From assembly GCF_022682495.2 (NCBI RefSeq), contig NC_071394.1, positions 29,732,470-29,796,469 of the forward strand: 64,000 nt of DNA, read 5' to 3'. Of the stretch, positions 48,662-60,635 are shown piece by piece. Origin of the DNA: Desmodus rotundus (Eukaryota > Chordata > Mammalia > Chiroptera > Phyllostomidae). The notes below the pieces were generated by a model. It was given only the letters and a program-made list of their open reading frames with translations. It was not told the origin of the DNA and searched no databases. Made by a program: the position numbers and the translations under genes. How positions within the stretch are numbered: position 1 is the first letter of the stretch; each line of letters begins with the position of its first letter.

Positions 48662-49564
48662 TGGGGAGAGGGCACTAATCTACCAGTGACGACAAGGAAC
48701 ACGCACGGGGATGCTACGGACTGTGATGGGTGAGAAAACTAAAGGAGCTTCAATAACTTAGAACGATGCTGAAACATTTGTGGGAGAGGAGGGCAGAGGA
48801 CAACGAGATTCAGAGCCATTAATCGAAAGTCACCCCCAGAAAGCCACTGGCATGAAACAGCCCTCATGGGCCACCACACAAAACTGCCCAAAGTGCATTA
48901 AAAAAACCACTTCAGCAATGATGAACTCAGGAAACAGAGGGCACATTTCGGTGAATAGTCTATGTTCCAGGCACCTCACTAGGCGCTGACACCACACCCC
49001 TGATGGCTTACGACACCTGCAGAAGGTGGCTCCAAGCTGGAAGACTATGAGAGAACTAAAGGCACCACCGGGATGTACTCACTCGTAAGTGTGGGCTAGA
49101 AGCCAAAGCCAGCTTGTTTGAATTACAAGCTCCAGTGCTTTCCCTCATACTCCTTGGGGGAGCACGGGACTGAAAAAGCACCATGCTATCTTGATATCTG
49201 TGAGGGGCATTCTTAGGAAAGCCAAAAGTTGGGATCTCTTTTTCCCTTTTATTCTATAGCATCTCTGCAAAAGAATAACCAGAAATTAATGTTAACTATG
49301 GGAGAAAAAATATTTTACCCACGTCCCAGGAGGTAGGCTTTCTTTGTATTTTCCCCAAAGAAGAAAGCCAACAAAAGTGTCCTCAAGAGGTAGAGACTTG
49401 GGGTCATCTGTCAATTGTCATACTCCCTGATGCCCCAGAACTCAATCAGGTGACTTCTGTTTTTATAAAAGATATAAGTCTGAGATTGGGAAAGTAGGTA
49501 GCTCTGGGCTATACCCAAAGGCCCTTACTGGCCCCTATTCAATGACAACCTATGGTGGTAAATG

Positions 49565-49770
49565 ATAGTAATAGCTAACATTTATTGTGGGTTTATATGT
49601 GCCAGATGTTATTCTTAAGACTTTACATTTATTACTTTAATTAGTCCATGCAACAAGCCTAGCAGGCAGGTCCTGCTATCCCCCACTGTAGAGACGAGGA
49701 AATGGAGGCAAAGAGAGAAATTAAGGAACTTCAAGGTCACAGAGCTGTTGGTGATGCTAGAACTACAGGT
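49565..49770 (-). repeat. MIR SINE
   Basis: A long antisense MIR: 'tagctaacatttattgtggg', 'tgccagatgttattcttaag', 'gacgaggaaatggaggcaaa', 'ttcaaggtcacagagctgtt'. Confidence 0.8.
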
Positions 49771-50025
49771 CTTGAGGTAATCATGAAACAACTCAATCTG
49801 TCACAATCCTAGCACACTGTAAATTGTCCAGAATTGACATGTAGAGTTTGTACTTCGGTCAGAGAATTAAAGGTGAGTTCCCATGTTCCAGCAGGCATTT
49901 TAGCTGACACGCACATGAATGTTCGTAAGGCTGACCCAGCCATAATGACACTAGAGTCAGTGAATCATATCATGGGTTCAGGGAGAACTTAGAGGTCACT
50001 ACAACTGAATCATAAAACTATGTCA

Positions 50026-50216
50026 GCCCTGGCTGGTGTGGCTCAGTGGATTGAGTGCTGGCCTGCAAACTGAAAGGTCACCAGTTCAATTCCCAGTCAG
50101 GGCACATGCCTGGGTGCAAGAGGCAAAAGACAGATGCATCTTTTGCACATCGATGTTACTGCCCCTCTCTTTCTCCTTCCCTTCCCCTCTCTCTAAAAAT
50201 AAATAAGTTTAAAAAA
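50026..50216 (+). mobile_element. VES SINE
   Basis: It begins CCCTGGCTGGTGTGGCTCAG, then 'tgcaaactgaaaggtcacc', 'agttcaattcccagtcaggg', 'cacatgcctgggtgcaagag', a CT-rich block and an A tail. Duplications aaaactatgtcag lie at 50014-50025 (first base of the head shared) and at about 50218-50230. Confidence 0.95.
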
Positions 50217-50729
50217 AAAAACTATGTCAGAAAAGCACAGTTTCCTAGTATTCTAGAGGGGCTTAATTAGTTGACAGCTGATAAATAAGAATGAAGGTAG
50301 TTTATGATATTTAAAATTGCAATCTCCATTCTCATCTTTTGTATCTTGAATTTTAAAAGCAAGGCACCACCCACGCCTAAAGGTTTTATACATTGAGTAC
50401 CTTCCTAATTTGTATATATAAAATATTTTAAACTGGTTTGGTTGTTTTTACATGCATTGGACTATTTTTAGTTTTATAACCTTAATTTTTTAAAGAGCCT
50501 TTTATTGTTTGGGCTATCCCAAATAAATATATCTATAATTTACTATTCTTAATCATATACTTCTCCATATAAAATATGGCAAAGAGAGGCCTTTTGAGAA
50601 AACAGGCCCTATAAAGGGTTTTTATGGTCCTTAATGTCCTTAAAAAGACCATAATGAGGCATTCCATGTAAAAGAGAAGTCAGATGAGACTCCAGTGTCT
50701 GAAATTTCAGCTCAAATTCTATCTACTGT

Positions 50730-50850
50730 AACATCACATTCATTGTGTAACTTTGAAGAGCTCTTTTACCTGTCTGGGTCTCAATGGTAAATACAAACGT
50801 GTCTCAGATGTAAAACAGGAGGGCTGGATTAGATCACAGTTTTCCCACTG
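50730..50850 (+). repeat. MIR SINE fragment
   Basis: It contains 'cattgtgtaactttgaagag', 'cctgtctgggtctcaatgg' and 'gtaaaacaggagggctggat'. The orientation is plus. Confidence 0.55.
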
Positions 50851-51227
50851 AGACGCCCTGGTGCAGCTGTGAGAGGTTCCAATGCCCTTCAGCCCTCAGG
50901 GCAGCCAAAGGTCCCGGATCCATCCCCTCCGGCCAAAACCAACGTTTGTTTCCTGGTAGAGAGAAGTGCAAACCTTTCCATGTGCGTCCTGATGTGACAA
51001 TGGCTGGGAAACCCTGGATCGGATGACCTCAAGGCCCATATCACCTCTGAAGTTCTGGCGAATTACAAGGCAGATTCTATCATCTGCAGTGCAGAGCATG
51101 GTGTTCTATAATTATGACTCGAACCGAAATGGCATCATTGTAAGAAATCAATATCACTGTAAAAATTAAGTATATAATTACAATGTTGTTTACTAGCATC
51201 CTCCTAATTGGAAATTTCTGTTACTTA

Positions 51228-51306
51228 CCGTATTTTTCAGACTATAAGATACACACCCCCCGCTCCAAATTTGGGAGGAAAATGGGGGTGCATCTTATAG
51301 TCTGAA
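51228..51306. mobile_element. Hairpin-forming element end
   Basis: Left arm 51236-51260 (starts TTCAGACTATAAGATACACA) and right arm 51284-51306 (ends TCTTATAGTCTGAA) are nearly perfect inverted repeats with a 2-base gap. The loop contains a second palindrome, CCAAATTTGG. The left boundary 'tta|CCGTATTTTTCAG' has a TA, and its start resembles the end of the foldback element at 22101. I think it is a MITE-type DNA transposon, but the family is unknown to me. Confidence 0.55.
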
Positions 51307-51560
51307 TGTAGCTTACCTGGCTCACTGGGGCGGTGGAGGGGGGGTGGGGGGCTGTGGAGGGGGGTCACAGAAGGCAGGAGCAGGGTCACCGGGGCAGGAA
51401 GCCAGCTGTGGCAGGAGTGAGGCGATGCTGCAGGCCCTGGGCAAGGAGGAAGGGGTGTCCTGGCCGTGTGGAGCAAGGGAGGCAGGAACGGAGTCCCCAC
51501 TGCGGCATACTATAGTGCTAGGAAGGAGGGTACAGGCGGTGCAGGCACCTTAGGCAAGCA
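51307..51560. other. G-rich segment with quadruplex potential
   Basis: At 51327-51366 at least four runs of four or more G occur with spacers of 1-7 bases, which fits a G-quadruplex motif on the plus strand. The whole segment is GC-rich compared with its AT-rich surroundings and directly follows the hairpin element. It could be part of that element or a local composition patch. Open frames on both strands are explained by composition. Confidence 0.6.
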
Positions 51561-51609
51561 AGCCTGCGGCGCCCATATGTGCCTCCATCACGTGATGGGT
51601 GTGTCCCCC

Positions 51610-52870
51610 CATTAACATTAACATAGGCAAATTCCACTGCAGGGTCACTTGTCAATGTGGCCCACCACACCACCTCCATTATTTAGACAAAACAATCATA
51701 CTTGTCAGATAATTAAAATATTTGTACTCAATGCAAAGTACCTGTTTAACAAGCCAGAGAAAACAGGGTTTAAACACTAATATGCATAGTGTTTTATCTG
51801 CAAAGAAAAGCAAAAGCAAAAAAGGGCAGGAAAAAAAAAAGCCCACATTTCCATACCCCTACCCCAAATCTGGTTTAACCTAATACGGTGGAAAGTTCTA
51901 GGCAACTCGTTACCAGAAAGATGTAAATAAGCAGGAGAGAGCTGGCAGAAGGAAAACAGTAATGACTAAGGACGTAGATGGAACAAGTTAAAAACAGAAT
52001 CTCCATTGCTTAGCGAAGAGGGAACAAGGGACATGCATCTAACTACATACCCCCGGGATCAAAAACACAAACAAAAAGAATTATTCAGTTATTCCAATAA
52101 TTACAGACAGGGAAAAAAGAGCAAAGAAAGAATTTTGGGAGGAATATGAGGAAAAAGGGATAAGCTACCCTAAGTAAAAGAGAAGACTTCTGACCCTGAG
52201 ACAAGCCTTCTGCTCAAAAGTTAGTTCTCACACTTTAAACCAGCCCTGAAAAATAAGCCCTGGGCCAGAAAGCCTGGGGTGAAATGACTGAGGAGAGTTA
52301 CACAACGAGGACCGGGCCCAGGCTGGGCGATTTTTACTTTGTTACAGTCTTTAGCACTGACAGTACAGCAGCCCTTGTGCTCATGGAGTCTTGGAATACA
52401 AGGATGGCAACAAGAGAGAATTTGTTTTTAATAACTAATCTTAATTTCAACTTAACCCATTCTCAACACAGTTCATTTGAAAGATAGAATTTTATAAATA
52501 AGGAAATAAAAGTCACCCACAAGCCTACCACCAGAGAGAATTACTGGTAACATTTTGATGTATTTTCTCCCTTTGACTTTTGAACATGGCTATTGAATGC
52601 TGAGTGGGAAGGATGAGTGGTTCACTACGATTTTTGAAATTACCTCCTTTTCCACTAGCTTTCACCTCTTGAGTTTGAAACAACTCAGTACATGTAGGTT
52701 TCATGCATTCGGTGTGATTGTTGGTAGTACTGTCACAGCGCACTGCAGGGAACAAAAGGCAGGTCTTGGCCACAGGTGACGTGGCCTCCACCCGGGCTCT
52801 GCCCAGCTGCCCCGAGGGCCAGGGGGCATCAGAATGTGGGCACAGCTGCATAAAGGCATCCCAGCGGGTA
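51610..52870. other. Unique noncoding sequence
   Basis: No repeat family or gene recognised. The minus-strand frame at 52525-52920 (131 codons) resembles no protein I know. Confidence 0.35.
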
Positions 52871-52879
52871 AACTGTGAT

Positions 52880-52985
52880 CTAACCTCTCTCGTTTTACAG
52901 AGGAGGACATTAAGACCCAAACAGGTAAAGTGGCGTGTTCAGTGTTGCACAGTAAATTATAATTTGAGCATTTCAGAAACTAGAG
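52880..52985 (-). repeat. MIR SINE fragment
   Basis: Antisense MIR core: 'cgttttacagaggaggacat', 'agacccaaacaggtaaagtg', 'tcagtgttgcacagtaaatt'. Confidence 0.55.
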
Positions 52986-53594
52986 TCTAATATGACTTTT
53001 CTTCTATATAGGATGTCTCACTATGGTCTTCTAGGACATTAGGATCACAATCCCCTTTATCAGACATGTTTTTCCCAGTGGGTTAGCTTTTTGCCATATT
53101 TTATATGAAGTATATGATTAACAATAGTAAATTATAGATATCTCTTTTTGGATAAACAAAGGGCCAGGTGTTTAAAAAAAAAACAAACAAAAATAAAACC
53201 AAGGTTATGAAACTAAAATTAGAGATTATTTTCATTTTTTAATTTACACTATTTTTAAGTAATAATTTCCCCAGTATATATAAAACCCAAAATATTTTTA
53301 AATATTTTATTTAAAAAATTTTTAAATTACATTTCTTTCTAGAAGGTGCATCTAAGCAGATCCTTATGGGCACTGAGTATTTGCACTTTCTAAATCTTTC
53401 CTCATATGACAGTAGAACAATGAATGCTTGATCCTAGAGATCACTATTAGTCATTTGTAATTCTTCAGCAAAAGGAATAATTTTATGTACTCAAGTTGAG
53501 CAATCACTGATAAGTTTCTTACTTTCAGGCTTAGAAAGATATCCTCTTTCAAAGATCAAATAGCCTCTAACTTATTTTTAGTTTAGGGTTTATA

Positions 53595-53626
53595 TATACA
53601 TACACACATACACATACACACACACG
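53595..53626. repeat. CA/TA-rich microsatellite
   Basis: An imperfect TA then CA dinucleotide run (tatatacatacacacataca and following). Confidence 0.85.
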
Positions 53627-53937
53627 AAATTCCAATCCACATAGATGACATTTTGGTGTATGACCTGAGGCCAGGAGCTCCATAAATATGTTTTTAAGGA
53701 TCCAATTTCACGACCTCCTGCACCAGACAATCTGTACCTTCTCACAGTGACTTGTGGTACAATTGTTATATATATGTTGAAAATTTTTGAGGCATACCAT
53801 TTTGTTAGATTGTTTGTATATTTTACACCTATATCATTGTCTTTTTATTACCATAACTTTATGCTTTAATCTCCAATAGTACAAGTCTCTGCTTCATTCC
53901 TTTTCCAAACTAAAAAAGATGTAATATCATATGTATA

Positions 53938-54321
53938 CAATTGACCCTCGGACAATGCACGGGGTAGGGGTGCCAACACCCACACAGTCGAAAATCTGTA
54001 TGTAACTTTGACTCCTCCAAAACTTAACTTGCAGTCCTCCCTCAGTACCCATGGGGGACTGGTGCCAGGACCCCTGCAGATACCAAAATCCACGGATGCT
54101 CAAGTCCCTTACATAAAATGACAAAGAACTGGGCATACAGTTGGCCTTCTGCATCCAGGGGTTCCCATCCTCAAACAGAAAATACTGTTTTCTACCCGTG
54201 GTAGCTTGAATCTGTGGATGTGAAACCCGGAGATATGGAGGGTCAACTGTATACTTATTGACAAAGGCCACGTATAAATGAACCTGCATAGTTTAAGCCC
54301 ATATTGTTCAGGGGTCAACTG
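53938..54321 (-). mobile_element. MER2 (TcMar-Tigger) element
   Basis: Terminal inverted repeats CAATTGACCCTCGGACAA (left) and TTGTTCAGGGGTCAACTG (right) are flanked by TA at 53936-53937 and 54322-54323. The internal 'cctcagtacccatgggggac' and 'ccacggatgctcaagtccc' belong to the same family. The 5' end is on the right, so the orientation is minus. It is longer than the copy at 48225 and is nonautonomous. Confidence 0.9.
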
Positions 54322-54365
54322 TATATATGTGTAAGTGTGTGTGTGTATCTATGTACACGCATATA

Positions 54366-54484
54366 AAGGGCGGGGCAAATGTAGGCTTACAGTAATAGGT
54401 ATGTGAACAGAGTTTATTCTTGCATCATTATTAATCATTGTGTAATTTTACATACAACTGTAAACCTACTTTTGCTCCACCCTG
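54366..54484. mobile_element. 119-bp mariner-like MITE
   Basis: 27-bp terminal inverted repeats: the left end reads AAGGGCGGGGCAAATGTAGG and the right end, reverse complemented, reads CAGGGTGGAGCAAAAGTAGG. TA duplications are at 54364-54365 and 54485-54486. The core is AT-rich with no coding capacity. Short mariner-derived elements with GGGGCAAAAGTAGG ends are, to my recollection, frequent in bats. Confidence 0.85.
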
Positions 54485-54834
54485 TATATCCTTTCAAAGA
54501 GACTACGCAATCAATTGAAAAACACTTTCTATTAAATTGATTTTTGAAGATTATATACAAAGATCCCTTAACATCTCAGTTTTCTCCAAGTGTTAAACAT
54601 GAATTATTACATTCCTATTCCAGACATTCAGTGCCCTCTTTTTAATGTACCCTATTGTCGAGTCCCAAATATATTGATTCCCAGCTCATTTGGAGACCCA
54701 ACTCAAACCAGGGGGATTTAGATCCCAACAAATCTAACTCCACTTGGTAGATTAGAGCCCCCACTTGAAAAGCCTGCACAGCTGCACACGGAGGTCCCGG
54801 GATTTGGCACAGCAGGGCCACACAGGGCCCTCTG

Positions 54835-54985
54835 TGACCTGGTGGCAAGGAGTGTGGACTTTACTGCAGGCAATAGGGGGCCAATACAGGGCGTTTAAGT
54901 AGGAGGGTGCCAGGACCAGATTTCTGATTTAGAAGGATAAAGACAACCATGAGAGTGGATGGCTAGATTAGTGTTAAAGCACCCA
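54835..54985 (+). mobile_element. L2 LINE fragment
   Basis: It contains 'ggagtgtggactttactgca', 'aggagggtgccaggaccag' and 'tttagaaggataaagaca'. This is the same L2 region as 13830-13960, but shorter. Confidence 0.5.
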
Positions 54986-55239
54986 ACAGTGTCAGCTAGA
55001 ACAGTTAAGAGTCTCTTGTAGTGTCTGTTCTAGACAAGCAGTGACAAGGACAATGGTGCTAGAAAACAAAGAGTGATTCCAGTGGCATTTATAACGCAGT
55101 ATGGCCTCTGTTGCTACAGAGGGTGCATTCAAACAGTCCAGAGCCAGAAATAATGAAGTTCCAGAACCTGTCCCCAAGCCGGGTCTCTCTCCCTACATGT
55201 CAAAAGGCACAACTTCCCTCTCCCCGCAGAGGGTTACAT

Positions 55240-55310
55240 TTGCTCAGCCCAAATTTACTGAGCACCGACTATGGGCCATGCACCATGCTAGCTGCTGAAA
55301 GAAAGCCTGG
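55240..55310 (+). mobile_element. L2 LINE fragment
   Basis: It contains 'aaatttactgagcaccgact' and 'gccatgcaccatgctagctg', matching the common 'ttactgagcacctactatg..ccaggcactgtgctagg' type. Confidence 0.55.
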
Positions 55311-55319
55311 ATGGGTCAG

Positions 55320-56360
55320 TGTCAAAAATCAGCAGGAGACACAGAGAATAAATATAGCTCTGACATCCAAAAGCAGAGACAGGTATCAGAAAAAGACTGC
55401 AGCATGGAGCCACCACCTGTCGTGAAGATGCCTGCCTCTCCCCTCCAGGCCAATGGCCAGGCCCCCTGCTCTCTCTGCAGATCCAGGGGCTGGCCATGTG
55501 AGCACCTTTCCAGCCTTCCTCTAGGCACCAGGCACTCATAAAATGAGCACTGTCCATTTGACAGGCCAATCAACAGGGGCAATGAAATCAGGTGCTCATG
55601 CAGCCGGTAGTAGAGGGGGGTGTCAACACAGAGCCCAGTTTTGGTTACTGGCTTGACCTTCAACTTTGTGACATATCCCAAGAATTTACAAACGCCCTTA
55701 AAAATTCTCAAAAAAAAAAAAAAAAAGTAGGGGGAGGCTATTGTCTACAGCCCTTGGTACAATCTATGTACTGTTAGCAGGAGACCAACCCTTTGGCATC
55801 CCTGAACCTGGAAAGAACTTTCTCTCTCTCTCATTGCATTGAAAATAGACTAGAGGCATCTGCTCCACCTTTTTAAACTTCAAGGAAGGGAGGGAAGAAA
55901 TTCCTGCAACTGTAAAATAATTTAGTCCTGCCATTTATTGGTCGTATGGTGCATAACAAGAAACAGACACTGTTAAGTGATAATAAGGCGGTTTTAGAAA
56001 CTCCTTCAGGGAGATCAGCTCTATATCAAGCATGCAAACTTGTGATTTTTTTTTCTTTTGCCTATGTAAGATGACTTTTTGATACAGGCTTTCTTTTTCT
56101 ACAAAATTTAAAGTTTGTAATTCCCCTTAAAGATTCCTATGTTCAAATCCAGAACCACAGTACATATTCAATGAATTCTAACCTCCTCAGTCCCATAACA
56201 CAAATAGGCACCAAACCACTCTGGGGAGGCCTACAGGACCAAACATTGGGAAAACGATTACAAGGAAGAACACGCCTACACTGCCTGGTAGTCTCATTCC
56301 AAAGCCACGTCTCTATCACTTGAGGCTTAACAAACTTCAGGCCAAATGCTCAGTATTGCC
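55320..56360. other. Unique noncoding sequence
   Basis: No gene recognised. A poly-A of about 17 at 55710-55726 has no SINE head or recognisable processed gene upstream. Confidence 0.35.
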
Positions 56361-56369
56361 AAGCCTCGC

Positions 56370-56510
56370 TTTCAACCTCTCTGGGACCTGCTTTCCTCAT
56401 CTGAGAAACAAGGTCAGTACCGCCCACCTCACAGGATTACTGGGAGGACCACACCTGATCATGTGGAGAAAATGCTCTGTAAATTATAAAGAGCTATGCA
56501 AGTGTCCTAG
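56370..56510 (+). repeat. MIR SINE fragment
   Basis: It contains 'caacctctctgggacctgc', 'tttcctcatctgagaaacaa' and 'cacctcacaggattactggg'. The orientation is plus. Confidence 0.75.
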
Positions 56511-56659
56511 ACCCGTTCCTCTGGAGGTACTCTGACCGTCTTCTCATGTCCCCTCGGTTATATGAGTCAGTGGTTTTACTATGATTTTACATACGGGGAA
56601 ACTGAGGCCCAAGTAGTGTTTTTTCCTGAAGGGAGAAGTCCAACAAATCAAGGGAGAGT

Positions 56660-56770
56660 CTTCAGAAATCATTACAGACTTAGAGATCCAGTTTGCCAGT
56701 TGGGTGTGGTCTTAGACGAGTCCTCTAACCTTTCCAAGTACCAGTTCTCTTATCTGTCTGAGTTCAAGGA
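56660..56770 (+). repeat. MIR SINE fragment
   Basis: It contains 'cttagacgagtcctctaacc' and 'ccagttctcttatctgtctg'. The orientation is plus. A tiny antisense MIR-like scrap (ggggaaactgaggcccaagt) lies near 56596. Confidence 0.55.
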
Positions 56771-57357
56771 ATCTGCCTGGAGAGAAACTTTTGTTCCCAG
56801 AGAGCTTCCTAGAACTGAGTCAGACTTCTACCCCCCAGGGCAAGAATCTTCCCGCCCCCTAGCAGCTTAAGATAATGGCAGCCACCAATGGTAGGAAGGG
56901 TGGGACTGGGGCAAGCTGCACCCCAGTGGGAAAGGAGCTCTGATGAGGAACTTGTCCAGTAACCTAAGCTGACCAGTTCAGCCCACAGGACTTGAGGTCT
57001 TCCAGTATAACCAAACACAGGTGGGAGGACAACTTGGAGGAGTGGAAAGGAGGCTACAGCAACACCAAGTAGGGTAGCTTTCCCCACGAGGGCCAGAAGC
57101 TTCTCCAGGATGGCCAAGACAGTGCCATCTCCTGCCCTAATTGACATCACACACTGACCAGGAGCCCTGTGGGTAGAGGTTGAAATTGTGACTGGGTTTG
57201 CATGAAGAAAGGAGGGAGATCAGGGCTTCCAAGCATTTCTCTGGAACAAGTTAAAGTAGAGAACACAATTTTATATTATTGTGACTTAATTTCCCCAGTA
57301 TCCCCAGAGCTTATATGGAAATCAAGGTGACCTGTTAAATAAGGGCCAAAGATTTCT

Positions 57358-58276
57358 TGTTAGCATAGGTAGCTATGTATAAATAAAAGACAGGAGAAAA
57401 GGAATCAGACATTAAGAAGTCTAATCTACTAGGGAGCTGAACTGGACAATAAGCTTGCTTCATCAGGAAGTGTCAGCATTCACAGACTCCCCAGGGGACC
57501 TCTGCATCCTCCACCCTGGAGGCCTAATCCCTGAAGCAGGGTTGAAGGATCCTTACTGGTCATTCCTGAGGGAGGAATGAAAATGGCAGGAGAAATTCCT
57601 CTGCCGGGCGCACGCCTGGAAGCCGACATGTCACAAGGGAAGGTGCTTCTACAGCAAGGCATGCACAGTAGGAGCCACGAGGGAGACCAGAAGGGGCAAA
57701 ACCTAACCTGGGAAAAAGACCAGATTGGAGAAGTGACACAGAACCCCAGAAGATCTAGGAAATGAACTGGTTAGGGAAGGACTCAACACAAATCCACAAA
57801 GGATTGGGGAATTGATTTGTTATTTTGAAAGGGCGCCTGGTCCTTCTCAAGCCCAAGATAATACAATCCAAGCTTATCAAAGCCCTCTCTCTAAAACACA
57901 CTTACCCATGAGCTCCTGTCTTCTCTCTCCATAACAGCCCTGTGGACCTAGCAGGTGCCTGGAGCCCTTGGGTACAGCAGTGCAGCACCAACTAGAGCAC
58001 AGCTAGGAACAGACGATGCTAGCTGGTTGGGGACAGGCATGGACTAAACTGATAGCACAGAATTTTTGGACACTGGCTTTTGTTCTGGGCCTGATGAAGA
58101 CATGGTTGGACTTTTTCCACAACGGAACGGTCAGATATGAGACATTGGGAACCTGGGCACAGCCATTTGTTTCAACCCCAATAAATCTCACCACTAAACC
58201 TCATCCTCCCACGTGTGAGTCCCCAGAAATACCTTTCTTGGGACTCTGTGAAAGGACTTCATTTCCACCAGCAACA
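57358..58276 (+). mobile_element. 5' LTR of the provirus
   Basis: 919 bp starting TGTTAGCATAGGTAGC and ending ..CCACCAGCAACA (TG..CA). The U3 landmarks 'gacattaagaagtctaatc' and 'ggcatgcacagtaggagcc' are shared with the other LTRs. The polyadenylation signal AATAAA is at 58180-58185, 96 bases before the end. A TATA-like tataaataaaag at about 57376 is too near the start to be the likely promoter. Confidence 0.85.
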
Positions 58277-58293
58277 TCTAGCAGGCATGGCCC

Positions 58294-58935
58294 GTGGTAA
58301 GAAGTGGGACCTTTCTTCCACTATGCGGGAAGCTGGAGGGCTTGGAGGTCTTTTCTTCACTGTCTCTGTGCTGCTGCCCGTGTTTGTGTTTTTGGTTCCT
58401 CATCTCTCATCTCCCTCACTGCCATTTCACCTCCAGAATTCCCCTTGGTTCCCTCCTTGTGGGTGTGGGCAGAGGGACCTCCTCCCACTGCCTCCTGCTC
58501 CCCTCAGCCACCTCAGAACACCACTCTCCCATGAGCGCAGCACCCACTTTCCATCTGCCTGCCCTGGGGTTCCTTTATTCTCAGTGTGGTGAGCACACTG
58601 CCCAAGACTCAGACTCCGCGGTACTGGGTGTTTCCCTTCCCTCAGTCCTACAGGACCAGACCCAGCACTGTAGGTCCTGGTGGGGAGACTGGCGGATGGG
58701 CATCAGGGGATGCAGAACTGTGACACTAAGGTACGCTTGGAGTGTGCCCAGCTGCCCCTTCCCCTCCAGCAGCTGCAAGTGCTGGGTTGCAGCTCTCCTG
58801 GAAGGTTCCACTGCAGCCAGAGTGCCCACATGGGACTCCCAGCCCACTGCGGTGCTCCCACCTCCTGCGGCAAATGCAGATGTTTATCTGCACTCCAGGG
58901 TGGCCAAGTTCCCCTTGCTGTGCAGTAAACACTGA
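58294..58935 (+). other. Longest open frame in the window, probably fortuitous
   Basis: 213 codons starting 18 bases after the 5' LTR, in the position of a retroviral leader or gag. The translation is rich in Ser, Cys, Leu and Pro and shows no matrix, capsid or zinc-knuckle motif. At least four other frames on both strands are open over the same CT/GC-rich stretch, pointing to composition rather than coding. I do not call it a gene. Confidence 0.3.
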
Positions 58936-60395
58936 AAGCCTGCCTCCAAGGCTGAACAGTCTCACACCCTAGTCCTCATTAATACTCCTACAGGTAGAGA
59001 GTAAGTAAAAGCCTCAGATGAAAGTACTCACAGAAATGGAAAGGTTTATATTAAACTAATTGGGACATGATGATTTTAAAAGAACCTCCACAAGAGTAAA
59101 CTAATCTTGAGGCTGGCTGAATGTTTGTTAATCTCTCCCACAATTTTTGTGCCCTCTCATACCCAGGGGTTCCAGCAACTGATGATCTTGCAACAGAAGG
59201 CCAATAGCCTTTGCCCCCAAGGTCAGAAGTGCTATCTCTCACCTAATCCTCAGGATGGCTTTACAGGGATACTCCCTTCCTTCTTACAGGAGGCTTCCCT
59301 AACATTTCTAGGCATCAGGAAGGGCTGGGGCTGCTGGAAATATGAAAGGCTATGAAACAGATTACTAGCCCAACTACTAAAGGCCAGAGTTCTAGGACAA
59401 GCTTTTCCATCCAAGGTAGTGAAGGTACTAGGCACCCATCAGACAGACAGACACAAGGGTGAGGACCTCTGGTAAGACTAGTTATGGCCAGAGGCCATCA
59501 AAATCGTCCGTGTGGAGTTAAGTAAACCCAGCTAAGCAATGCCTGATCACCACTGTAAATGCTGGTAAGGCCCTACAAGTGGACACACCATATTGCCATC
59601 TTCTTCAGGAGGGTCTCCACCCTCATCAGGGGAGAGGCGAAGCATAAGCCGTGGAATAGATGTAACAGCCGGCATGGGCGGGAACTAGCCTTGGGATGCC
59701 AATGGCCAGCAAATAAGGGGTCACACGCTATTCCTGGTTTCGGTCATGTGATGTGGGGCTAGGGGCCAATGAAGATGCTCACGGCTCCCTCAGCTACCCA
59801 ATTTCTTCCTCTTTTACAAAGAAGAAAGTTTTCTCTCCCCAAGGACAATAGGCAATACCACTTCCATCCACAGAGCCTAAAGAGAGCCCTTTTAGGGTGC
59901 ACACTCACAACTGGCAGAAATGTAACCCTGGGTCCTTCAAGGAAAAGGCTTGTAGATAATTAGTTTTATTAAACCAAAGTCTGTACCTTTGAAATGCAAA
60001 TACCTGGTCTCCAAGAACTCCTGTCTGGGCCATCTTTTAAAATGCAAATTTCTGAAAAGCTAAATCTTATCAAAAGGGAAAACCTTAGCCATCTAAGCAA
60101 ATCAGTTTAACTTATTTCAGCTGTTCCTTTCTAGATCAGTGAGTTTTGCTTTGTAGTACCTGTTTCATGAAAAGTATGTCTCTTAAAAAATGCAAGTGTG
60201 TTTGCCAACAAAGGAGCCTATGTTTCTAGAAGTAAAGAAACATGTTTGCCAATGTAAAAAATGCGAATCACTTACTTCTTAGCTGTCTAATACAGAATTG
60301 GAATTTGGTCCTTTTCACTCTGTTAAAAGGACAACGATTTTCCTTTTGCTTTATATTTTTCTCCCTACCTGATCCCTTCAGAATTTGGCAATTCT

Positions 60396-60635
60396 CTTTT
60401 TGTCTGTTTCTTTTTATTCTCACCTGGGTAAATTTTTTTCATTGCTTTTAGAGAACGAGGAAGAGAAAGGGAGAAACATCAATGTGAGAGAGAAATATTG
60501 ATTGGTTGCCTCATATACATGCCTGGACCAGGGATCAAACCTGCAACGTAAGTTATGTGTCCAGACCAGGAATCAAACCTGCAACCTTCTGGCTATGGGA
60601 AAACACTCCAACCAATTAAGACATACCAGCCGGAG
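60396..60635 (-). mobile_element. Old VES SINE inside the provirus
   Basis: Antisense copy: 'attgcttttagagaacgagg', 'aaacatcaatgtgagagag', 'ggttgcctcatatacatgcc', a duplicated 'gaccagggatcaaacctgc' / 'gaccaggaatcaaacctgc' block, and ends ACCAGCCGGAG. Imperfect 12-bp duplications tttggcaattct (60384-60395) and cttggcagttct (60636-60647) flank it. It resembles the old subtype at 23432-23685, which also carries the duplicated block. Confidence 0.88.

Noticed and set aside
52525..52920. 131-codon minus-strand frame as a gene
   Set aside because: It overlaps several plus-strand frames and a MIR scrap, and shows no domain or signal-peptide pattern.
55710..55726. Poly-A tail of a retroposed copy
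   Set aside because: No SINE head or recognisable coding sequence upstream, and no clear duplications.
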